In this document: one piece after another, positions 7,593 to 16,120 of the stretch
Layout of the letters: the number at the start of each line of letters is the position of its first letter
How positions within the stretch are numbered: position 1 is the stretch's first letter
NCBI GenBank assembly: GCA_937863205.1
Contig: CALMGA010000193.1
Span: 1 to 26,386, forward strand
Direction of reading: 5' to 3'
DNA length: 26,386 nucleotides
Source of the DNA: an uncultured Beijerinckiaceae bacterium
GTDB taxonomy: Bacteria > Pseudomonadota > Alphaproteobacteria > Rhizobiales > Beijerinckiaceae
Notes under the pieces: generated by a model
Database searches by the model: none
Seen by the model: only the letters and a program-made list of their open reading frames with translations
What the model was told of the DNA's origin: nothing
Made by a program: the position numbers and the translations under genes

Positions 7593-9401
7593 ATGTTTGC
7601 AATCGTGCATCGCTTAAGAACTCAAAGTCTTCTCGCATCCGGCGCTGTCGCGCTCGTGCTGTCCGCGACGACGGCCGCGCGCGCCGGCGAGGCGCAGGCG
7701 GCGCCGGCAGCCTATCCGCCGGTGACGGATGAGCGTCTCGCAAACCCCGAGCCCGAGAACTGGCTGCAGTACCGCGGCAACTACCAGGGTTGGGGATACA
7801 GCCCGCTCGACCAGATCGACACGACCAACGTCAAGAAGCTCGTGCCGGCGTGGAGCGTATCCACGGGCGTCTCCGACGGTCACGAGGCGCCGCCGATCGT
7901 CAACAATGGGATCATGTTCGTCAGCACGCCCGGCGATCAGATCCTTGCCGTCCGTGCCGCGACCGGGCAGGTTCTGTGGAAGTACCAGCGCGAACTGCCG
8001 CCCGAACTGTTCCAGCTGCATCCGACCAATCGCGGCGTGGCGCTCTACGGCAGCAGCGTCCTCATCGCAACGCTTGACGCCTGCGTCGTCTCGCTCGATG
8101 CCGAGACCGGCAAGCAGAACTGGCAGAAGTGCGTCGCCGACTGGAAGGACAGCTACTACATGACGCTGTCGCCAATGGTGACGAGGGGGAAAGTGATCGT
8201 CGGCGTGTCCGGTGGCGAGTTCGGCATCCGCGGCTTCATCACGGCGCTAAACACAACCAACGGCGATGAGGTCTGGAAGACCTACACGGTTCCCGCGCCG
8301 GGCGAGCCCGGTTCCGAATCCTGGAAGGGTGACAGCTGGAAAACCGGCGGCGGCCCCATCTGGATCCAGGGCACCTATGACGCCAAGCTGAACATCGCCT
8401 ACTTCGGCACGGGCAACGGCGGCCCTTGGGATCCGACCGCCCGTCCGGGTGACAACCTTTACACGACCTCAGCGGTCGCCCTAGACGCCGATACGGGGAA
8501 GATCAAAGGCTATCATCAGTATCATTACAACGACGCCTGGGATTGGGATGAAGTGTCCTCGCCCATCCTGATCGACGTCAAAAGGAACGGCAAAACAATC
8601 CCGGCGGTCGTCCACGCCGCCCGCGACGGCTATCTTTGGACCCTCGAGCGCGGCAGCGACGGGTCGCTCAAGTACCTCGACGGCAAGCCGTTCGTTTACC
8701 AGAACGTCTTCACCAAGCTTGATCCCGTGACCGGCCGCCCGACCTACGACGAGGCGCGCGTCCCGCATCTGGGCATCACGGCCGCCTTTTGCCCGGGCCT
8801 GTGGGGCGGCAAGGACTGGTTCCCGGAAGCCTACAATCCGAAGACCAGGCTTCTTTACGTGCCGGCCAACGACAATCTTTGCGCAACGCTGACCGACATC
8901 AAGATCGGGCGCCGCAAGCCCGGTGAACTCTTCATCGGCGCGCCGGTCGCGGCCATCCTGAAGAGCCTGAGCTTCCGCCCCGGCACCGATACCTCGAAGC
9001 CGGTGACGATCGGCGAGATCCAGGCGTGGGACATGGATAGTGGCAAGAAGGTGTGGCAGCACGAGTTCAAGGACACCTCGATGTGGGGTCCGCTGCTCAC
9101 CACGGCCGGCGGCCTCGTGTTCGCCGGCGGCACCAGCGACCGCATGTTCCGCGCCTTCGACGCCAAGAACGGCAATGTGCTCTGGGAGACCAAGCTCAAC
9201 TCCGGCGTGGTCGGGGTTCCGACCTCGTTCCAGGTCGCGGGCACCCAGTACATCGCCGTGCAGGCGGGATGGGGCGGCGACGCCGACCGCATGCTGCAGG
9301 GCATCAACGATGCCCTGCCGGAGGCCCGCCGCCTGAAGGTCGCGCCGCAGGGCGGCGTGATCTGGGTGTTCAAGGTCGCCGGACAGGAAGCAGCGAAGTG
9401 A
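7593..9401 (+). CDS. PQQ-dependent alcohol dehydrogenase (methanol/ethanol family), soluble periplasmic
   Basis: This 602-residue quinoprotein has a signal peptide (hydrophobic LLASGAVALVLSATTAARA, cleavage near residue 32). Propeller repeats are seen as tryptophan-docking motifs such as ALDAETG/W and AWDMDSGKKVW. PQQ-site landmarks include GGEFGIRGF, TGNGGPWDP and the catalytic region NDAWDWDE. Asp317 is the catalytic Asp, and Asp319 two residues on is the extra acidic residue that marks lanthanide-dependent members (XoxF, PedH) where MxaF has Ala. The adjacent Cys-Cys ring of MxaF/ExaA is absent: the matching region reads LHPTNRGVALYG. There is no C-terminal heme c domain, so it should pass electrons to a separate carrier, possibly the Rieske protein. 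ATG 7593 follows GGGAGG. The stop overlaps the next start. The substrate is unknown; an alcohol or 1,2-diol is expected. Confidence 0.88.
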   Translation: MFAIVHRLRTQSLLASGAVALVLSATTAARAGEAQAAPAAYPPVTDERLANPEPENWLQYRGNYQGWGYSPLDQIDTTNVKKLVPAWSVSTGVSDGHEAPPIVNNGIMFVSTPGDQILAVRAATGQVLWKYQRELPPELFQLHPTNRGVALYGSSVLIATLDACVVSLDAETGKQNWQKCVADWKDSYYMTLSPMVTRGKVIVGVSGGEFGIRGFITALNTTNGDEVWKTYTVPAPGEPGSESWKGDSWKTGGGPIWIQGTYDAKLNIAYFGTGNGGPWDPTARPGDNLYTTSAVALDADTGKIKGYHQYHYNDAWDWDEVSSPILIDVKRNGKTIPAVVHAARDGYLWTLERGSDGSLKYLDGKPFVYQNVFTKLDPVTGRPTYDEARVPHLGITAAFCPGLWGGKDWFPEAYNPKTRLLYVPANDNLCATLTDIKIGRRKPGELFIGAPVAAILKSLSFRPGTDTSKPVTIGEIQAWDMDSGKKVWQHEFKDTSMWGPLLTTAGGLVFAGGTSDRMFRAFDAKNGNVLWETKLNSGVVGVPTSFQVAGTQYIAVQAGWGGDADRMLQGINDALPEARRLKVAPQGGVIWVFKVAGQEAAK

Positions 9402-9907
9402 TCCGCAGGGATCTCGTCGGAGTTGTGGCCTCGCTTCAGCTCGCCTTTGCCGGCGGTCCGGCGCTCGCCCAGACCGCCGCAACGACGCCGAGGGCGTCCC
9501 AGTCCTCGGCATCCAGGGAACCGGCTGCCGATATCCAGGATTTCGTCGCGCGGGTGCGCGCGGCGGTGCGGGATCGCGACGTCGCCCCCTTCGAAAAAGA
9601 CCTGGTCGATTGGGATGGGGCGCGCATGCGGACCCGCCGCCTCACCCTGTTCCAGATCAGGGAATGCTTCGGCCGGCCGGTGAAGTCGGTGTCGGTCGAG
9701 GATCTCCCGAAAGACGCGGCAAGCGAGCCGCTGGTTTCGGAAGGGTTCCGCACCAACGCGCCGGTCACGAACCTGCTCCGCATCGAGTTCGACGAACCGG
9801 ACCACGCGCCGGCCGAAACGCCGGCCTGCGTGTTTCTGCTGTCTAAGGACAAGGCGTCGTCCTACAAGATCGCCCTGATCCTTCCGGTCGCACCGCACGC
9901 GCCTTGA
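9398..9907 (+). CDS. Exported protein of unknown function, coupled to PQQ dehydrogenase
   Basis: This 169-residue protein starts at GTG 9398, overlapping the dehydrogenase stop as GTGA, with AGGAAG seven bases upstream. This arrangement implies translational coupling. VIRRDLVGVVASLQLAFAGG plus an ALAQ site near residue 25 is a signal peptide. The mature part has an alpha-helical stretch (DIQDFVARVRAAVRDRD, about 46-62), then a probable beta-rich region with two cysteines (IRECFGRP, PACVFLLS). No heme motif (CXXCH) and no MxaJ/XoxJ-like periplasmic-binding fold are evident. It may be a small accessory or assembly factor of the PQQ enzyme; this rests only on position. It was not recognised as a named family. 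Confidence 0.72.
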   Translation: MIRRDLVGVVASLQLAFAGGPALAQTAATTPRASQSSASREPAADIQDFVARVRAAVRDRDVAPFEKDLVDWDGARMRTRRLTLFQIRECFGRPVKSVSVEDLPKDAASEPLVSEGFRTNAPVTNLLRIEFDEPDHAPAETPACVFLLSKDKASSYKIALILPVAPHAP

Positions 9908-9941
9908 GATCGGCGCCCGTCGGCGGCAATCGGCACGGTCC

Positions 9942-9961
9942 GCGGTCGCCGGAGCGACCGC
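9942..9961. terminator. Strong hairpin between exported protein and CoA ligase
   Basis: GCGGTCGC and GCGACCGC form a perfect 8-bp stem around a CGGA tetraloop, 34 nt after the stop at 9907 and 80 nt before the ligase start. No T run follows, so it is not a classic intrinsic terminator. It could attenuate transcription or protect the upstream mRNA, giving different levels of the periplasmic and cytoplasmic halves of the operon. Confidence 0.35.
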
Positions 9962-10041
9962 CGCCGCCCTCGATGACTTGCCGAGCGGATCGTTCGGCAA
10001 TGAAGATTTGATGACGTGCAGGCTGCTTGCCGGAGTGCTCG

Positions 10042-11631
10042 ATGAAGGAGATCTTGACCTTCGGTCAGATGCTGACGGTCCATCAGCGTTTGCAACCGAA
10101 CCGGATCGGTGCCCGTGACCTCGAACGCGCGATGACCTTCCGGCAATGGAACGAGCGCTCCTGCCGGCTCGCCAACGCGCTCATCGGTCTCGGCCTGGCG
10201 AAGAACGACCGCGTCGCCGTGCTCGCCTACAATCGCGTGGAATGGCTTGAGATCTTCGCGGCAACGGCCAAGGCCGGCCTGGTCGTCGTTCCCCTCAACT
10301 TCCGTCTCATTGCCAACGAGATCCGCTTCATCCTCGAAGATGCGGGCGTGGCCGCGCTGATCGTTCAGGATGAGCTGGCCGGCGTGGTCGAGGAGCTGCG
10401 GGCCGACCTTCGCTTCCCCGCTTCGCGCGTGATTCATCTCGGATCCTCACGCTGCTCGGCCGGCTTCTCCGCCTACGAGGGCATTCTTGCCGCCGCCGCC
10501 GGCACGGAGCCGGAGCGCGGCGTCCGGCCCGACGACCCCTGCATGCTGCTCTACACCTCGGGCACGACCGGCAACCCCAAGGGCGTGATCCGCAGCCACC
10601 GCGGCAATGCGATGCTGTCCCTGGTGACCGAGATCGAGCTCGGCGTCACCCGCGACGACGCGGCACTCCTCGTCATGCCGATGTGTCATGCCAATTCGAT
10701 CTACTTCTTCGGCGCCTTCAGCTACTGCGGCGGCGTCACCAATGTTTATTCGCGCAAGAGCTTCGATCCCGAGCACTGCGTGCGCGTGCTGGGCGAAGGC
10801 ACCTCGACCTTCACGTCGCTGGTGCCGACGCACTATTCCATGATGCTGTCGCTTCCTCACGTCATGGGTCGCCGCGAGGACCTCAGGCGCGTCACCAAGC
10901 TGATGATTTCCTCCGCGCCGGCGCGGCCGGATACGAAGCGCATGGTGATGGAGATGTTCAAGAACTCCGGGCTCTTCGAGCTTTACGGCTCGACGGAGGC
11001 CGGCTGGGTCACCATGCTGCATCCCGAGGAACAGTTCACACACCTCGGCAGCGTGGGACGCGAGTGCGTCTGCTCGGCGCCGATCCGCTTCCTTGATGAG
11101 AACGGCGCCGACGTGCCGGACGGCCAAGCGGGGGAACTCTTCTCGAACAACCCCTACACGTTTGAAGGTTACTGGAACCTGCCGGACAAGACCGCCGCCG
11201 CCTTCCGCGACGGCGCCTGCTCCGTCGGCGACATCGGGCGCCGCGACAGCGACGGCTACATCCACCTCGTCGACCGCAAGAGCAACATGATCATCTCCGG
11301 CGGCGAGAACGTTTACCCCACCGAGGTCGAAGCCGTCCTCGGCACGCATCCCGCCGTGCGCGAGGTCGCGATCATCGGCCTTCCGCACGAGAAATGGGGG
11401 GAAAGCGTGCACGCGGTCGTCGTGCTGAAGCGCGACGGCGAGATCGACCAGGACCGCTTGCAACAGTTCTGCCGCGAGCGGCTTGCCGGCTACAAGCGGC
11501 CGCGCAGCTATTCGTTCGTGAACGACGAGGACATGCCCCGCACCGCGACCGGGAAGGTGGTGCACCGCAAGCTGCGCACCCTCGTGCTCGACGCGCACGC
11601 CGCCCGCGAGCGGGTGATCGCGGTTGATTGA
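10042..11631 (+). CDS. Acyl-CoA ligase (AMP-forming, ANL superfamily)
   Basis: This 529-residue cytoplasmic enzyme activates a carboxylate to its CoA thioester via an acyl-adenylate. The phosphate-binding loop [11 protein letters not shown] begins at Tyr171. Further core motifs are YGSTE, a GDIG hinge region, [16 protein letters not shown] and the C-terminal catalytic lysine Lys505 in PRTATGKV. Length and motifs are typical of fatty-acid/short-chain acid CoA ligases. ATG 10042 follows GGAG by six bases. The gene is 134 nt after the exported protein and 106 nt before the ThDP enzyme. By context its substrate is the hydroxyacid or keto-acid made by aldA or imported by the MFS carrier. This parallels LvaE in levulinate catabolism, or the ligase that makes 2-hydroxyisobutyryl-CoA ahead of a lyase. 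Specificity cannot be read from the sequence. Confidence 0.88.
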   Translation: MKEILTFGQMLTVHQRLQPNRIGARDLERAMTFRQWNERSCRLANALIGLGLAKNDRVAVLAYNRVEWLEIFAATAKAGLVVVPLNFRLIANEIRFILEDAGVAALIVQDELAGVVEELRADLRFPASRVIHLGSSRCSAGFSAYEGILAAAAGTEPERGVRPDDPCMLLYTSGTTGNPKGVIRSHRGNAMLSLVTEIELGVTRDDAALLVMPMCHANSIYFFGAFSYCGGVTNVYSRKSFDPEHCVRVLGEGTSTFTSLVPTHYSMMLSLPHVMGRREDLRRVTKLMISSAPARPDTKRMVMEMFKNSGLFELYGSTEAGWVTMLHPEEQFTHLGSVGRECVCSAPIRFLDENGADVPDGQAGELFSNNPYTFEGYWNLPDKTAAAFRDGACSVGDIGRRDSDGYIHLVDRKSNMIISGGENVYPTEVEAVLGTHPAVREVAIIGLPHEKWGESVHAVVVLKRDGEIDQDRLQQFCRERLAGYKRPRSYSFVNDEDMPRTATGKVVHRKLRTLVLDAHAARERVIAVD

Positions 11632-11737
11632 AGCGGCAAGATCCGCGCGGCGTCGGCCAGGGCAGCCGGTCCGACCCCTTTCCCGACCGGCGCGTCCGCC
11701 CAGCGTGGGTAAGGCCACCACTTGCAAGGAGACCGGA

Positions 11738-13495
11738 ATGAGCGAGCCGATCAGCGATTTGGGCACCGACGAGAACGCCGTTGCCGCCTGGATCGCCCGC
11801 TTTCTCCAGGCGCGCGGCGTGGACCGCGTCTTCGGTCTCCAAGGCGGCCACATCCAGCCGATCTGGGATCACTGCGGCAAGCTCGGCATCCGCATCATCG
11901 ACGTCCGCGACGAGGGCGCCGCGGTGCACATGGCGCAAGCCCATGCCGAACTGACCGGAGGTTTCGGCGTGTGCATGGCGACCGCCGGTCCCGGGGTGAC
12001 GAACTGCGTGACCGCCATTGCCAATGCCTCGCTGGCCCGCATCCCCGTTCTTCTGATCGGCGGCTGCACATCGCGCCAGCAGGCCAACATGGGACCGCTG
12101 CAGGACATCCCGCACGTCGATATCCTGCGGCCGGTGACGCGCCGCTCTCGCACGCTTCGCGTCGCCGAGCAGGTCATCCGCGAGTTCGACGAGGCGCTTG
12201 CCGTCATGATGGGCGACATGGGCGAGCCCGGGCCGGTCTACCTCGAAGTGCCGACGGACGTTCTGCGCGCGTCGGTCCGGCCGCCGCTGATCCTCGCCGA
12301 TTGGATGCGGGCCAAGCCCCCCCGGCGCATCCCGCCCGAGGCCGACGCCGTTCGCCGGGCGGTTGATGTCCTGTGGGCGGCGAAGCGGCCGCTCGTCGTC
12401 ACCGGCCGGGGCGCCCGCGATGCCGGTCCCGAACTGGTGCGCCTGCTCGACGCGCTCGGCGCCGTTTACCTCGACACGCAGGAAAGCCGCGGCCTCGTGC
12501 CGGCCGAGCATCCGGCGGGTGTCGGCGCGATGCGCGGCGCCGCGATGGCCGAGGCCGACACCGTGCTCGTGATCGGCCGCAAGCTCGATTACCAGCTCGG
12601 ATATGGCTCGCCGGCCGTATTCGCGGCGGCGCAGGCCTTCGTACGCATCGCCTTCAGCCCGGGAGAACTGATCGACAACCGCCGCGGCGACCCCGAGATC
12701 CTCGCGGACCCGGCGCTCGCCCTTGCCGCCATCGTCGAGGCGGCGCGCAACCGCGAACCCGCGCGTGATGCGGCCTGGACGCGGCGCCTGCGTGGCGAGC
12801 ACGGGAAGCGGACGGCGGCCGGCAAGAGCAAGGCCCACGATGCCGGGCCGGACGGCTATGTCCATCCTATGGCGATCTTTGACGCGATCCGCGATGTTGT
12901 CGCCGACGATGCCATCGCCATCGCCGACGGCGGCGACCTCTTGAGCTTCGCCCGGGTCGGACTTGAGGCGAAAACCTACCTCGATTCCGGCGCCTTCGGT
13001 TGCCTCGGGGTGGGGGTGCCCTACGCCGTGGCGGCGGCGCTGGCCTTTCCTCGGCGACAGGTCGTCTGCGTGACGGGGGACGGCGCCTTCGGCTTCAACG
13101 CGATGGAACTCGACACGGCGGTGCGCCACCGCGCGGGAATCGTCGTCATCGTTTCCAACAATGCCGCCTGGAACATCGAGCGTCACGATCAGGCGACGAA
13201 CTACGGCGGTCGGGTGATCGGCACGACCCTCGCCTACTCCGACTATGCCGCGATGGCCCGTGGCCTCGGCGCACATGGTGAGCGCGTCACAAGGGCGGCC
13301 GACCTGCCGGCCGCCCTGGAACGCGCCTTCGCCAACGCCCCGGCCCTCGTCGACGTGACGACATCCCAGGAGGTGGTGTCGTCCGACGCCCGCAAGGGTC
13401 TCGGTTTCGTGCCGAACTATCAAGCCCTCACTGCCTGGGACGATGCCGAACGCAAGCGCCGCGGCGACGTTCACGACGCAGTGGCGCATCCCTGA
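11738..13495 (+). CDS. ThDP-dependent enzyme, acetolactate synthase/2-hydroxyacyl-CoA lyase type
   Basis: This 585-residue thiamine-diphosphate enzyme has the three-domain layout of acetolactate synthase, oxalyl-CoA decarboxylase and 2-hydroxyacyl-CoA lyase. The ThDP-activating Glu59 lies in [10 protein letters not shown], and the cofactor/Mg motif is GDG 447-449 with N474-N475. An acidic Glu481 follows in [11 protein letters not shown]. No separate regulatory subunit gene is nearby, arguing against true acetolactate synthase. Position directly after a CoA ligase suggests the substrate is an acyl-CoA. Cleavage of a 2-hydroxyacyl-CoA to an aldehyde or ketone plus formyl-CoA would fit the AldA and PQQ enzymes upstream. 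The actinobacterial lyase acting on 2-hydroxyisobutyryl-CoA is the closest functional precedent I know. ATG 11738 follows AAGGAG. The family is firm; lyase activity is an inference (about 0.6). Confidence 0.82.
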   Translation: MSEPISDLGTDENAVAAWIARFLQARGVDRVFGLQGGHIQPIWDHCGKLGIRIIDVRDEGAAVHMAQAHAELTGGFGVCMATAGPGVTNCVTAIANASLARIPVLLIGGCTSRQQANMGPLQDIPHVDILRPVTRRSRTLRVAEQVIREFDEALAVMMGDMGEPGPVYLEVPTDVLRASVRPPLILADWMRAKPPRRIPPEADAVRRAVDVLWAAKRPLVVTGRGARDAGPELVRLLDALGAVYLDTQESRGLVPAEHPAGVGAMRGAAMAEADTVLVIGRKLDYQLGYGSPAVFAAAQAFVRIAFSPGELIDNRRGDPEILADPALALAAIVEAARNREPARDAAWTRRLRGEHGKRTAAGKSKAHDAGPDGYVHPMAIFDAIRDVVADDAIAIADGGDLLSFARVGLEAKTYLDSGAFGCLGVGVPYAVAAALAFPRRQVVCVTGDGAFGFNAMELDTAVRHRAGIVVIVSNNAAWNIERHDQATNYGGRVIGTTLAYSDYAAMARGLGAHGERVTRAADLPAALERAFANAPALVDVTTSQEVVSSDARKGLGFVPNYQALTAWDDAERKRRGDVHDAVAHP

Positions 13496-13603
13496 AAGTT
13501 GCGCCCTCGACTGATGACCCGGCCGAAACTGCGGCCTATCGAACCCGCGCCCCGTCGCGACGAACTGCCGGCAGGACTTCCCCTGCGTGAAGGAGACAAG
13601 CCG

Positions 13604-13852
13604 ATGCGAATGATCGTTCTCGCCGCAGGCACGCTGCTCGCGGCGCTGCCGGCCTCGGCGCAGACGGCCGGACCCACCGGAACCGCGACGCAGCCCCCCT
13701 CATCCGTTGTGCCCGGTAACGGTGTGACGACGAACACGAATTCGGGACCGGAGATGAAGACGGGATCCGAGCGTTCCCCGACCGCCGGGGCGCCGACGAG
13801 TTCGGGGACTGGGATCGGCGGTGCTGCGAACGGGGGGGCCGGTCGGAACTGA
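13604..13852 (+). CDS. Very small secreted low-complexity protein
   Basis: This 82-residue protein starts at ATG 13604 (a second in-frame ATG is at 13610) with AAGGAG seven bases upstream. MRMIVLAAGTLLAALPASAQ is a textbook signal peptide. The mature 60 or so residues are almost entirely Gly, Thr, Ser, Pro, Ala and Asn, with no cysteine and little hydrophobic content, so it is probably disordered. It lies 108 nt after the ThDP gene at the end of the + strand operon and converges on the thiolase gene 45 nt away. Function is unknown; similar short Gly/Thr/Asn-rich exported proteins are common and uncharacterised in Hyphomicrobiales. Confidence 0.62.
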   Translation: MRMIVLAAGTLLAALPASAQTAGPTGTATQPPSSVVPGNGVTTNTNSGPEMKTGSERSPTAGAPTSSGTGIGGAANGGAGRN

Positions 13853-13853
13853 A

Positions 13854-13885
13854 GGCCGGTTCCGGCACACCTTCGGCGTCCGGCC
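13854..13885. terminator. Possible bidirectional hairpin between convergent operons
   Basis: GGCCGG (13854-13859) and CCGGCC (13880-13885) can pair across a 20-nt loop in the 45-nt gap between the convergent secreted-protein and thiolase genes; GGTCGCGACC follows directly. There is no T run in either direction, so the call is based on position and pairing only. Confidence 0.25.
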
Positions 13886-13897
13886 GGTCGCGACCGA

Positions 13898-15082
13898 TCA
13901 CTGCCGCTCGATCAGGACGGCGATCCCTTGTCCGCCGCCGATGCACATGGTGGCGAGCGCGTAGCGTCCGCCCGTGCGGTGCAGTTCGTAGATCGCTTTC
14001 ACCGCGATGATCGCGCCGGTGGCGCCGATGGGATGTCCCAGCGCGATGGCGCCCCCGTTCGGGTTGACCCTGGCCGGATCGAGCCCGAGCGTCTTGGTCA
14101 CGGCGCAGGCCTGCGCCGCGAAGGCCTCGTTCGACTCGATCACGTCGATGTCGCCGATCTTCAGTCCCGCCTTGGCGAGCGCCATCTGCACGGCGGGAAC
14201 CGGTCCCATGCCCATTTCCGCGGGATCGACGCCGCACACGGCGTAGGCGACGAGGCGCGCCAGCGGCGTCAAGCCGCGCGCCGCGCTCGTCCTCGCGTCC
14301 GCCAGCACGAGCGCGGCAGCCCCGTCGTTGAGGCCCGACGCATTGCCGGCCGTCACGGTGCCGTCCTTCTTGAAGGCGGGGCGCAGCTTCGTCATGTCGG
14401 CGGCCGACACGTCCGCCCGCACGTGCTCGTCGGTGTCGAAGGTCACCGGCCCCTTGCGCGATGAAACCTCGAAAGGTGCGATCTGCTCCTTGAAGCGGCC
14501 GTCCTTGATCGCGGCCGCGGCGCGCGCGTGGCTTGCCACCGCCGCGGCGTCCTGCTCCTCGCGCGAAACCTGGTAGCGCTGCGAAACGTTCTCCGCCGTG
14601 ATCCCCATGTGGCCGTTGCCGAACGGGTCCTGCAGGGCGCCGAGCATCATGTCGACGAGCGCGGCGTCGCCCATCTTCTGGCCCCAGCGCGCGGCCGGCA
14701 GGATGTAGGCCGACCGGCTCATACACTCGGTCCCCCCGGCGAGCGCGACCGACGCGTCCCCCAGTTTGATCATCTGCGCGGCGGAAATGATCGCCTGCAG
14801 TCCTGAGCCGCAGAGACGGTTCAGCGTCATTGCCGGAGCCGATTTCGGCACGCCGCTCTCCATGGCCACCACCCGCGAAACGTACATGTCGCGCGGCTCG
14901 GTATGGATCACGTTGCCGAAGACGGCATGCTCGACGTCCTCGGGCGCGAGACCGGACCGGGCGATCGCCGCCTTGGCGACGTGGGCGCCGAGCACCGCCG
15001 GCGGCTGGTCCCTCAGCGCGCCGCCGAAGTCTCCGATCGCGGTGCGTGCGCCCGAAAGGAAGTGAACGTCGATATCCGGCAT
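13898..15082 (-). CDS. Acetyl-CoA acyltransferase (thiolase)
   Basis: This 394-residue thiolase has acyl-accepting Cys91 in NRLCGSGLQA, His350 in ALGHPIGATG and the second catalytic Cys380 in MCIGGGQG, all at the usual positions for degradative/biosynthetic thiolases. It cleaves 3-ketoacyl-CoA with CoA to acetyl-CoA and a shortened acyl-CoA, or runs in reverse. ATG 15082 follows AGGAACC, and the kinase gene ends only 12 nt upstream, so it is the last gene of a three-gene operon. In the proposed scheme a C5 ketoacyl-CoA would give acetyl-CoA plus propionyl-CoA, the latter entering the methylcitrate genes next door. The chain-length preference (PhaA/AtoB versus FadA) is not resolved from the sequence. 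Confidence 0.92.
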   Translation of the reverse strand: MPDIDVHFLSGARTAIGDFGGALRDQPPAVLGAHVAKAAIARSGLAPEDVEHAVFGNVIHTEPRDMYVSRVVAMESGVPKSAPAMTLNRLCGSGLQAIISAAQMIKLGDASVALAGGTECMSRSAYILPAARWGQKMGDAALVDMMLGALQDPFGNGHMGITAENVSQRYQVSREEQDAAAVASHARAAAAIKDGRFKEQIAPFEVSSRKGPVTFDTDEHVRADVSAADMTKLRPAFKKDGTVTAGNASGLNDGAAALVLADARTSAARGLTPLARLVAYAVCGVDPAEMGMGPVPAVQMALAKAGLKIGDIDVIESNEAFAAQACAVTKTLGLDPARVNPNGGAIALGHPIGATGAIIAVKAIYELHRTGGRYALATMCIGGGQGIAVLIERQ

Positions 15083-15094
15083 GTCTATGGTTCC

Positions 15095-16120
15095 TCAGAT
15101 CAGGTCCGCCGCGTGCTTGGCAAAGACGGCAGCGAGCCGGCCGTTGGCTTCGGCATCGTCGGACGAGGCGTTGCCGGCCTTGGCGCGCGCGGCGATACCT
15201 TCGAAGATCACCGACCAGCGGAACAGCGAAAAGGCGCGATGGAACGTGGCGAGCCGTGCGCCGTGCGCCGCGTGACCGGCGTAGGTTTCCTCGAACCCCT
15301 GCAACGTCGGCAGGCCCATCGCCGCGAGATCGAGGCCGAGTAGGCCGCCGAACTCGTCCGGTCGGGTCTGCCAAGCGATCGCGGCGTGGCCCACGTCGGC
15401 GAGCGGATGTCCGAGCGTCGACAATTCCCAGTCGAGAATTGCGACGACGTGCGGCTCGTGCGGGTGGAACATCAGGTTGCCGATACGGTAATCGCCATGT
15501 ACCAGGCCGACCGTGGCGTCGTCGGGAATGTGCCGGGGCAGCCAATCGATCAGCCGGTCGATGTTGGCGTCCTCGCGCGTGCGCGACAGCTCCCATTGCC
15601 TGCTCCAGCGGCCGATCTGCCGCGCGAAGTAATTGCCCGGCCGGCCGTAGTCGGCGAGGCCGACCGCGGCGGCGTCGACGCCGTGCAGGTCGGCGAGCGT
15701 GCGTGCCATCGCCTCATACATCGCCCGGCGCTCTTCGGGGGCGACACCCGGCAGCGTCGCCTCGTGAAAGACGCGGCCGTCGACGCGGTCCATGACGTAG
15801 AACGGTGTTCCGACAACAGAGCGGTCCTTGCAGAACAGCACGGCCGGGGGCACCGGGACCGCCGTTCCCGCCAACGCGCTGATGACGCGGAACTCGCGAT
15901 CGATGGCGTGGGCGGACGGCAGGAGATCGCCGGGCGGCTGCTTGCGCAGAACGAGGCGACGATTGTCGAAAGTGACGAAGTAGGTCGGATTCGACTGACC
16001 GCCATCGATCCGTTCGAGATGCATCTCGCCTTCAAGGTGCGCCACAGCTCCGCGCAGGTAGTTTTGCAGGACCTTCGGGTCGAACCCGTGCGAGTGCGCG
16101 GAGCCGTCAGTCTGGCTCAC
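15095..16120 (-). CDS. APH-like kinase (ACAD10/11 N-domain, LvaA type)
   Basis: This 341-residue member of the aminoglycoside-phosphotransferase fold has catalytic HGD (Asp210) and Asn215 in LVHGDYRIGNLMF, and the metal-binding Asp230 in AILDWELSTLGHP. The DWELSTLGHPLADVG block is characteristic of the subgroup fused to acyl-CoA dehydrogenase in mammalian ACAD10/ACAD11 and represented by LvaA of Pseudomonas. Those proteins phosphorylate the hydroxyl of 4-hydroxyacyl-CoAs, so drug resistance is unlikely. It starts at GTG 16120, overlapping the acyl-CoA dehydrogenase stop as GTGA, i.e. translationally coupled to its functional partner. LvaA needs the small partner LvaB; no LvaB-like gene is visible here. 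The substrate is therefore inferred from family and neighbour only. Confidence 0.85.
   Translation of the reverse strand: MSQTDGSAHSHGFDPKVLQNYLRGAVAHLEGEMHLERIDGGQSNPTYFVTFDNRRLVLRKQPPGDLLPSAHAIDREFRVISALAGTAVPVPPAVLFCKDRSVVGTPFYVMDRVDGRVFHEATLPGVAPEERRAMYEAMARTLADLHGVDAAAVGLADYGRPGNYFARQIGRWSRQWELSRTREDANIDRLIDWLPRHIPDDATVGLVHGDYRIGNLMFHPHEPHVVAILDWELSTLGHPLADVGHAAIAWQTRPDEFGGLLGLDLAAMGLPTLQGFEETYAGHAAHGARLATFHRAFSLFRWSVIFEGIAARAKAGNASSDDAEANGRLAAVFAKHAADLI

Noticed and set aside
11372..13489. 705-residue open frame on the minus strand
   Set aside because: It lies wholly antisense to the ThDP enzyme and ligase end, is rich in Arg/Gly/His with no domain, and is a normal by-product of GC-rich codon use.
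11738..13495. Acetolactate synthase for branched-chain amino acid synthesis
   Set aside because: No ilvN or ilvC nearby, and the gene sits in a catabolic operon directly after a CoA ligase.
13536..15596. 686-residue minus-strand frame overlapping the thiolase
   Set aside because: Out-of-frame shadow of the thiolase and kinase genes; Arg/Pro-rich, no family motifs.
15095..16120. Aminoglycoside resistance gene
   Set aside because: The fold is shared, but the DWELSTLGHP block and coupling to an acyl-CoA dehydrogenase place it in the ACAD10/11 metabolic kinase group.
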